A DNA stretch of 37,684 nucleotides from the NCBI GenBank assembly GCA_023390815.1, contig JAEWCC010000032.1:1-37684 (forward strand). The letters run 5' to 3'. The notes under the pieces are model-generated. The model worked only from the letters and a program-made list of their open reading frames with translations, did not search any database and was not told where the DNA came from. Source of the stretch: Bacillota bacterium (GTDB lineage: Bacteria > Bacillota > Clostridia > Christensenellales > SZUA-584). The first letter of the stretch is position 1; the number at the start of each line of letters is the position of its first letter. The translations under genes and the position numbers were made by a program. Below are positions 23,611 through 31,900 of this stretch, in pieces.

Positions 23611-25956
23611 TCACGGCTTTCTCCCCTCGCGGCTCTTCGGTCTGCCACCCGGCGTATCATTTGGCCGGAAGCCCGATTTACTGGCTGGCTTTCTCTCAAA
23701 CCTGTCACTCGGCTTGCCTCCGGTATTTCGAGCCGGACGGTCACCCGGCCTGCTGTCAGACCTGTCGCTTGGCTTGCCTCCGGTATTTCGAGCCGGACGG
23801 TCGCCCGGCCTGCTGTCAGACCTGTCACCCGGCTTGCCTCCGGTATATCGAGCCGGACGGTCGCCCGGCCTGCTTTCAACCTTTCCGCTTGGCTTGCCGC
23901 CGGAATTCCCTTCGGCTCTGCTGCCGGGTCCGCCGTCAGGTTTCGGCTTACTTGCAGCATTTCGGGCCGGATGATCGCCCAGCCTGTTGTCAGGCCTGCT
24001 GCCCGTCCTGCCGCCGGAACTCCCGCCCGGTCGTCTGCCGGTTGGCTCGCTTTCGGTATGTTTGTTCTGGCTGCCGCGCGGTTGACTGCCTGCTCGCGGC
24101 TTGCTGTCTGTCTTGCCTTGAGGCCTGGCATCCGATTTACTAACCGGATTTCCGGACTTGCCATCCGGTCTTCGCTGTCCGCCAGCCGGTACAAGGCAGT
24201 CCTTCCCCATGCCAATCAGATCCTCCCGATCTGCTTTCAACAGCGCCGCGCGGATGAGGGGCCAGTTCTGCTTCTTGTTAAACTGCAGCAGCGCGCGCTG
24301 CATCGCCTTCTCTTCCGGCGTGTTCGCCACATAGACCGGCTGACCCGTGAGCGGGTGCAGTCCAGTGTAATACATGCATGTGGAAAGCGTTCCGGGTGTG
24401 GGATAGAAATCCTGCACCTGCTCCGGAATAAAGCCCTGCTTTTTAAGCGCCTGTGCGAGCTCGATCGCGTGTTCGAGCGTGCTGCCGGGGTGCGACGATA
24501 TGTAATAGGGAAGCAAGAACTGCGGTTTGCCCGCGCGCTTCGTCACAGTGGTAAAACGCGCCGCAAAACGTTCGTATACGGCGTAGGGCGGCTTGTTCAT
24601 CAGCTGCAGCACTTCGCTGCTGACGTGCTCCGGCGCAACTTTAAGCTGCCCGCTCACGTGCTTTTTGACGAGCCGGTCCATGAAATGCGGGTCCTTGTCT
24701 GCCATCAGATAATCGTACCGGATACCGGAACGGATGAACACGCGCCTTACACCCGGCACGCGCTCCACGGCTTCCAGCAGCTCACAGTAGTTTTTGTGGC
24801 TCACGCGCAGATGTTCGCATATCTTGGGCGAGGTGCACGATTTCGCGCAGCTGCCCGAATTGCGGTTGGAACACGAAGCGCCGTAGAAGTTGGCGGTCGG
24901 GCCGCCCACATCCGATATGATCCCTTTGAACTCCGGCATCGCCGCCATGCGGAGGGTCTCCTCCACGACGGACTTTTTGGAGCGCGACATCACGCGTTTG
25001 CCCTGATGCGCCGATATTGAGCAGAAGGCGCATTGCGCGGGGCAGCCGCGCAGCGCGGTGATGCTGAACTGCACCTCCTGCAGCGCGGGGACGGGCGCCT
25101 TGTACGACGGATGCTGCCGTCGCGTGAACGGCAGGCCATAGATCGCATCCAGCTCCGGCGTGGAGAGCGGCAGCGCGGATGGATACTGGATCAGATAGCG
25201 GTCGCCGTGCGCCTGCACAAGGGTCTTGCCGCCAGGGGCACTGTTCATATAGATCAGTTTAAACGCGTCGGCAAAGTCCTTCTTGCTCTGCGCTGTGCGC
25301 TCAAACGACGGCAACGTGACAGGCTCTTTGGCCGCCTCTGCCGAACTGCGCAATATACACGTGCCACGTATTCCGGTCAGTTCCTGCACGCTTTCTCCCG
25401 CGCGCAGCCGCTCGCAGATGTCGCGCAGCGGGCGTTCGCCCATGCCGTACACAAGCAGGTCGGCCTTGGAATCGACGAGGTATGAACGGCGCACCTTGTC
25501 CTCGAGATAATCGTAATGCGCGAAACGGCGGTTCGACGCTTCCACGCCGCCGATGATGACCGCAACATCTTTAAATGCGGATTTGATCTGCGCGGTGTAA
25601 GCAATGGTCGGCCTCACCGGGCGCAGGCCCATGACGCCGCCCGGGGAATAATCGTCCTCACGGCGCAGGTGCTTGCTGGCGGTATACATATTGACCATGC
25701 CGTCCATGTTCCCGCCGCTGACTAAAAACGCGTACTTCGGCGCGCCCAGCGCCAGAAAATCCGCATTGGTCTTCCAATCCGGCTGCGCGATGACTCCCAC
25801 GGAGAAACCGAGGCTCTGCACATACCGGCCCACGATGGCCATGGCAAACGACGGATGGTCGACATACGCGTCGGGTGTCACAACGATAAAGTCGCATTGG
25901 GTAATCCCCTGCGCGGTCATCTCCGCGCGCGACATCGGTAAAAATTCTTCACTCAT
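23611..25956 (-). CDS. YgiQ-family (UPF0313) radical SAM protein with long repetitive basic tail
   Basis: A 781-residue protein. Residues about 1-585 form the YgiQ/UPF0313 family: an N-terminal cobalamin-binding-like region (CDFIVVTPDAYVDHPSFAMAIVGRYVQSLG), then the radical SAM core with GCPAQCAFCS, where Cys305, Cys309 and Cys312 bind the 4Fe-4S cluster, and a second Cys-rich stretch (CSNRNSGSCAKSCTSPKICEHL). The reaction catalysed by this family is unknown. From about 590 to the end a disordered tail rich in Gly, Arg, Ser, Pro, Asp and Lys follows, with a 20-residue repeat around SDSRPGDRPARNTGGKPSDR. Its ATG overlaps the stop of the glucan synthase gene (ATGA), so it is co-translated with it. 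Confidence 0.9.
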   Translation of the reverse strand: MSEEFLPMSRAEMTAQGITQCDFIVVTPDAYVDHPSFAMAIVGRYVQSLGFSVGVIAQPDWKTNADFLALGAPKYAFLVSGGNMDGMVNMYTASKHLRREDDYSPGGVMGLRPVRPTIAYTAQIKSAFKDVAVIIGGVEASNRRFAHYDYLEDKVRRSYLVDSKADLLVYGMGERPLRDICERLRAGESVQELTGIRGTCILRSSAEAAKEPVTLPSFERTAQSKKDFADAFKLIYMNSAPGGKTLVQAHGDRYLIQYPSALPLSTPELDAIYGLPFTRRQHPSYKAPVPALQEVQFSITALRGCPAQCAFCSISAHQGKRVMSRSKKSVVEETLRMAAMPEFKGIISDVGGPTANFYGASCSNRNSGSCAKSCTSPKICEHLRVSHKNYCELLEAVERVPGVRRVFIRSGIRYDYLMADKDPHFMDRLVKKHVSGQLKVAPEHVSSEVLQLMNKPPYAVYERFAARFTTVTKRAGKPQFLLPYYISSHPGSTLEHAIELAQALKKQGFIPEQVQDFYPTPGTLSTCMYYTGLHPLTGQPVYVANTPEEKAMQRALLQFNKKQNWPLIRAALLKADREDLIGMGKDCLVPAGGQRRPDGKSGNPVSKSDARPQGKTDSKPRAGSQPRGSQNKHTESEPTGRRPGGSSGGRTGSRPDNRLGDHPARNAASKPKPDGGPGSRAEGNSGGKPSGKVESRPGDRPARYTGGKPGDRSDSRPGDRPARNTGGKPSDRSDSRPGDRPARNTGGKPSDRFERKPASKSGFRPNDTPGGRPKSREGRKP
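23701..23900. repeat. 60-bp tandem repeats inside the radical SAM gene
   Basis: Three consecutive 60-bp units (23701-23760, 23761-23820, 23821-23880) differ at only a few positions, and a fourth decays after about 20 bases. The period is a multiple of three, so each unit encodes the same 20-residue block and copy changes keep the frame. Further degenerate blocks of similar composition lie up to about 24180. Confidence 0.93.
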
Positions 25957-28900
25957 GGGCTCAGTATATCATCCCCAGGCAGTTTCCAACAAGCGTTGAT
26001 TGTGTGCCCGCCGCTGGTCTTACTGAGCGGCAGCCGTTTTTGAAACTCCCCGCCGTCCAGCGACAGCCACGCGTCGCCCTCGTAGCCGGGCTGCACGTCC
26101 ACCGTGACGGTATAACGCGCCTCGCCGTGGCGGTATTCGATCGTATACTGTCCGAAATCGTCCGGCACACAGGGATGAATGCGAACCTCCCCGCGCTCGA
26201 TACACAGCCCGAGGATATGGATAACCGCCGCCTGGAACAGCCACCCCGCCGCGCCGGTATACCAAGTCCAGCCCGCACGCCCGTTATGTCCCGGCGTGTC
26301 GTATACATCCGCCGCGACCACATACGGCTCACCGCGGTACTTGAGCACATCAGCCTTTGTGCGGGCGTGGTTGATGGGGTTGATCATGCGCAAAAGCGCC
26401 AGCGCCTCGTCCTTTCTCCCCAGCTTGGCCGCCGCGATGATGAACCACGCCGCCGCATGCGTATACTGCCCGCCGTTCTCGCGTACGCCCGGCAGATAAT
26501 CGCGTATGTAACCGGGGTGCTTATCCCACTTGTCGAACGCGGGCCACAGCAGGCGGATAATTCCCTCTTCGCGCAGCACGAGCCGGTCCATCGCGGCGGC
26601 ATAGGCGTGCCGCGCGCGCGGCGCGCCGGCGATCACCGCCCACGCCTGAGAAAGGATGTCGATGCGGCATTCAGGCGAGGCCGCGCTGCCGAGCGCCGTG
26701 CCGTCGTCAAAGAACGCTCTGAGATACCATTCACCATCCCAGGCGGTGCGCTCGATGTTTTCGCGCAGCGTATCGCGGCTTTGCGCGTAGCGCTGTGCGC
26801 GCTCCTCATCGCCGCGCAACCGGCAGACCGCCGCGAACATGCGCAGCACCTCGGCGAGAAAGAACGCAAGCCATACGCTCTCTCCCCTGCCCTGTTCGCC
26901 CACGCGGTTCATGCCGTCGTTCCAGTCGCCGCCGCCCATCAGCGGCAGACCGTGTTCGCCGTAGACCAGCGCGGAATCCAGCGCGCGCACACAATGCATA
27001 TAGATGTTCTCGCTCGACTCCCCGATCCCGAAGCATTCATAGATGTCGCACTTGCCGTCCGGGATGCACTGACTGACAAGATACCGGGCCTCCGTATCAA
27101 ACAGCCCCGCGTCGCCCGTGACGCGCTCGTATTCGCACGCGGCGTATACGAGAAACAGCTTGTCGTCGGTGATACGCGTACGCACGCCCCTTGTGGGCTC
27201 ATGCCACCAATGCAATACGTCGCCTTCAATAAACTGCCGCTCCGCGCAGCGCAATATGTGGCCGCGCAGACGCTGCGGGTCGGTATAGAGCAGGGAGAGC
27301 ATATCCTGAAGCTGGTCCCGGAATCCGAACGCCCCGCCCGATTGATAATAGCCCGAACGCCCGAAAAGCCGCGATGCGTATACCTGATACGGTAGCCAGC
27401 CGTTGACCAGCGTGTCGAGCGATTTTTCGCGCGTGGATACGCGGATGCCCCCTGTGAGCTGTGCCCAGTACGCTTTGGTTGCCTCCAGCCGTATTTGCGC
27501 TTTTTGAGTACTGTCCATCTCGTTTTGAACGGACTCAATCTGCTCTGGCTCCCCATATCCCATAAGCAGCAGGAGTTCCCGCTTTTCTCCGGGTTCCAGA
27601 CTGACGCGCGCCTGCAGCGCAAGTAACGTCGCGCCGCCGCCGTCGCGGTTTGAGAGCGCTTCCACCTTCATCGCCTGCGGGATGAGGTTATCACCCGGCG
27701 CTCCGAAGAACTCGAAAGCACAGTTGGTATACTCCGCCTTATGCCCCGGTATGGAAATGAACATTTCCTTCGCAGGGCCGAACGCGGCAAACGCGCGAAG
27801 CGCGCTGTCCCGATAAGCAGTTGTAATTCCGCTGCACCGTACCTCTCCCAGTGCCGGTTCGGCATAGTAGTATATCGAGAACTCATCCGCACGTTGGGTA
27901 CGGTTCTCGAGCTTCAGCAATGTTGCTTTTACCGGAAGCTCACAGTCTACAAAGCATATCGCCTGTGCCGTCACCCCGCCGTAACGCTCGAACACCGTAT
28001 ACCCGAAGCCATGCGTCACGCGGTAAGCGCCCGATGCGCAGCCGTTCGACGCCATTCCAAACGCTTCGCCCGTGCGGTCGTTGCGGACCAAAACCCCTTC
28101 CCCGGGCGTATCGCGCAGCACATCGTTGCGGAAGGGCGTGAGGCGCGTCGTGCGCGCGTTGTCCGCCCAGGTGTATCCGCCGCCGCCCGCGCTGACGATG
28201 CTGCCGAGCGTCTCGCCCACGAGGATGTTGCACCACGGTCTCGGCGTCCCCTCCGCCATATCGATACAATACTCGCTGCCGTGGCTCATGTACCCGCCGG
28301 TGCCGTTGTCAAAAGCCCTGATCTGGCGCGGCGGGCGCACGGAAACCGCAGCGTCCGGGTGTTCAAACACATGCTGCGGCAATACCCGGCAATCGATCTT
28401 AAGCTGCTCCCCGATCGGCTTCTCGTCCGTCAGAATCAGGCAGGCCGCCGCTTCGAGCGCAGCGATATCCGCCGCGGAGGCGTGCGACCTCGATACCGCT
28501 TTGATCCGCCCATCGTGCGCCGACTGCGCGATCTCTTCCACGCGGTCGCGAAGCGGGCAAAGGTACTGCTCGCCGCCGTCGTAAACGATGGCAAGCTGCG
28601 CGGTCAACCCTTTGAGGCGCATATATTCCATGGCTTTGCCAACGGTTCGTACCGTCTCGATCTGCTCCGTGTCGTGCGCGTGCAGGCAGATCAGCGGATC
28701 GTCGCCCGATATACCATGCTTCCAAAGCGCGTCCAGCGGCATCGGCCCCGCGGGCGTAACCTCTGGCGGAACGCACAGCACCGTACGCGAAGCGATGCGT
28801 TGGAACAGGCTGGCCTGCATATCCCGCAGCTTCAGGTAGCGCATCTCCACCTGCGAATGTGTCCACGCAAGGTGGGAAACCCGCCGCGCGTCCTCCTCGC

Positions 28901-31900
28901 CTGACATTGCGGCAAGGCACTCCGCCACGCAACATTTCGAGTCTGACGCGGCAATCGCAAATACCGCCGTACGCGTTTCGCCGGGCGGCACCGTGACGCC
29001 GCACTGCACGCCGAGCGCGCGCGCAACATCGCCCTGCGGGTTCGGCTTAGCCCAGGCCGGGATGCCGAACGCGTTCTTTCCGAATATAGCCGCCCGGTCC
29101 GTCATCAGTTCCGCGCCCTCACACAGGCAGGCTTTCAAGCCGCAGTACAGGTCCGCACCTCTGCGCCGCGCCAAAACGGTACCGTGCTGCGCATCGGTCT
29201 CCGTATCAATAAAAAGCTCCGAGAATGCCGGATGCGCTGCAAAATCCCGCATGGCGCTGAGCGCCGGAGAGAACGCGCAGCACAGCGACAGTTCGGCGGG
29301 CTCGTTGCCATTGTTACGGATATCGAGTATGCGCACCTCCATATCGCACTCAGGCGATACGCATACCTCCAGGGTGGTCTCAATGTCTCCCACAGTGCGT
29401 TCGTACATTACCTTGTGCGGCTCGAACACGACCTTCTCCTTATCCGCGCGTGCGCAGACAGGCAGCAGCGCCGCCGACCACGTATCGCCGCACTTTTTCT
29501 CGCGGATATAGATGTGCACGCCGGGCGCGTCGCGCAGACAATCGCCGATAAAACGCGTGATGAGTTTTCCGCGGTACGCGGAGTACCCGGTGCCGTACTG
29601 CGTCGCCATCACCGTATAGCTGCCGTTGGACAGGAAATGCGCCTCCGGGTATTGCTGCAGTTGTGTGAACGTGCGCGCGGCGTGGATCTCCTCGGCAAAG
29701 GCCTGTTCGTCCGGCTGCTTCTCCGCAAGGCTCAGGATGATGTTGCGCGGCGGCACCTTTTCCTTAAGCAGCATCTCGGTCGCCTTTACAATGGTCGCGC
29801 TGTGAAACAGTGTTTGCAGCCGTCCATCCTGCAGGGCGTTCAGGATTGAAGCGAGGATCATCCCCTGATGATGGGCCATATAGCTTTTGACGACACGTTT
29901 TTTCTTGCCCTTCTGGATTCTGCGCGGGGTATAATCCACCGCCTCAAAAAAGCCGTAACGCCCCAACGCGCCGATCTTTTCAAACCGCACAAGATCGGCG
30001 AGCGCCCCGGCCGGGTTTAGGGGGAGCGCAAGCGCCGCCGAATACGGCGATACCACCGTCTCGCGCACAAGGCCGGATTTCATGCCGAGTGCGGGCACAC
30101 CAAACGCCTTGTATTGGTAGTTCATGTTCAAATCGAACGCGTAGTACCCCGACTCCGATACGCCCCACGGGATCATCCGCGGCTCCGTGTAAGCGGTCTG
30201 CAGCGCCAAAGCGGACTGGTAGGTCTCGGACATCAGCGTGTGATCATAGCTCTTCATGATGATCATCGGCATAAAGTATTCGAACATCGTGCCTCCCCAG
30301 GAGAGCAGCACGCGCCCCTCGCCCGCAACGGCGAGCGGTCGCGCCATGCGAAACCAGTGCTTGCCCGGCACATCGCCCTTGGCGATGGCGATGAAGCTCG
30401 TCTGGCGCGCCTCCGAGGCGAGAAGATCATAATGCGTTTCGCTGAGCACCCCCGCGCGCGCATCATAGCCGATGGAGAACAAGCCTTTCTCCTCGTCGTA
30501 CATCGATTTAAAGTCCATCGCGTCGAACAATGCGCGCATACGGCGGCGCAGGCGGTCCGCGCGTTGAGCCAGCCTGCGGCAGGCGATGTAGCTTTCGGAG
30601 AGCGCGCGTTCCATGGTTCTTACCCACTCCAGCACCTCGGCATCCCCGTTTGCCGCCGCGGTTTCGATAATGGGCGGAAGCAGCTCCAGCACTTCGCGAT
30701 AGTGCTGGCCGTATTCATTCACCGATATGCTGCGCAGGCTGTCGCGCAGCGCCTGCGTGAGTTCGCTGTAGCGATTCACCAGCCCTGCGGGGAACGCGAC
30801 CAGTACGCCAGCCCAGCCGGCATACCAGCCCAAATGCGCCTCCAGCTTGTTTTTGTGCACACTGAGCCCGTCACCGGTATCCTCGATCAGCCCCAGCGCG
30901 TATACCGCATTAAATATATCGTCGCCGATGCACAGCGATACTTCGCGCTGCGCCTCGCGCGAGACGGCAGGCAGGCCCTGCTGCAGAAACGCGGCCATGG
31001 GCCGCGAGATCATATCCGCAAGCGCTGTCTCGGCCACAATGAGATAGCACGCAAGGTTGCCGCTGTCTACCGAAGAGACGTATCGCGGTTCAAGCGGATT
31101 GAGATTGGTGATGTCGTACCAGTTATACAGATGTCCTTTCCACTTTTCGGCCTTCTCGATACCCGTGAGGCACTTATCGAGCCGTCCGATCGCCTCCGCC
31201 AACGTGACAAAGCCGAAATAGTAGGCGGATATCGTGGCTGCCATCGAAAACGCCACGTTGGTAGGGGACGTGCGCTTGGCAAGGCCTTTCTTCGGGCTCT
31301 GCTGATAGTTGTCGGACATCCAGTAATATTCCTTCTCCTCCGAGAAGTGTTCGAAGAAGCGCCAGGTTTTGAGCGCCACGTCTTCGAGATATGCGCGCTG
31401 CTTCGCATCGAGCGAGGTCTTTTTATGAATGCGTGGACGGCTGATGGCATAAGCAATGGAAGGCGCGAAAAACCATACCGCAAACACCAAAAACGCGATC
31501 AGCGAAAACGACCCCGTTACGAAGATGGACAGCGTATAAAGAATGGCGGCGAGCAGCGGAGCTGCCTTCATACGCTGCCAGTATTGCGCGTTGCCCTCGC
31601 GGGATCCTCGCTCCCCCTCCGCGGCGGTCACCCATTCGAGCATATGCTTTTTCGTGAACAGCCGTGCAATCGTCCGCACGACCGCGTCGAGGCTCATATA
31701 GGTTTCGTAGGGCAGAAAGGCAAACTTATAGAACGCCTGCTCAAAGGCCGTTCGCGTCTCCAGCCACACATCCCGCACCGTGACGCCTTTGCCGGTATTG
31801 CGCAGCAGTGTAATGAGGCGCGTTGCAAAGTCGAGTATGCCGTCGATGAACAGCGGCAAAATGCCGGATATAAACCAGAAAAACGCGGAGCGGTAGAACG

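Noticed and set aside
23574..24215. Long minus-strand open frame overlapping the radical SAM gene
   Set aside because: It is an alternative frame of the 60-bp repeat region. Repeats with a period divisible by three keep all frames open, and the sequence has no recognisable domain.
26004..27395. Long plus-strand frames within the glucan synthase gene (also 30114-32186)
   Set aside because: Antisense frames are kept open by high GC at third codon positions; their composition is not protein-like and no motifs are seen.
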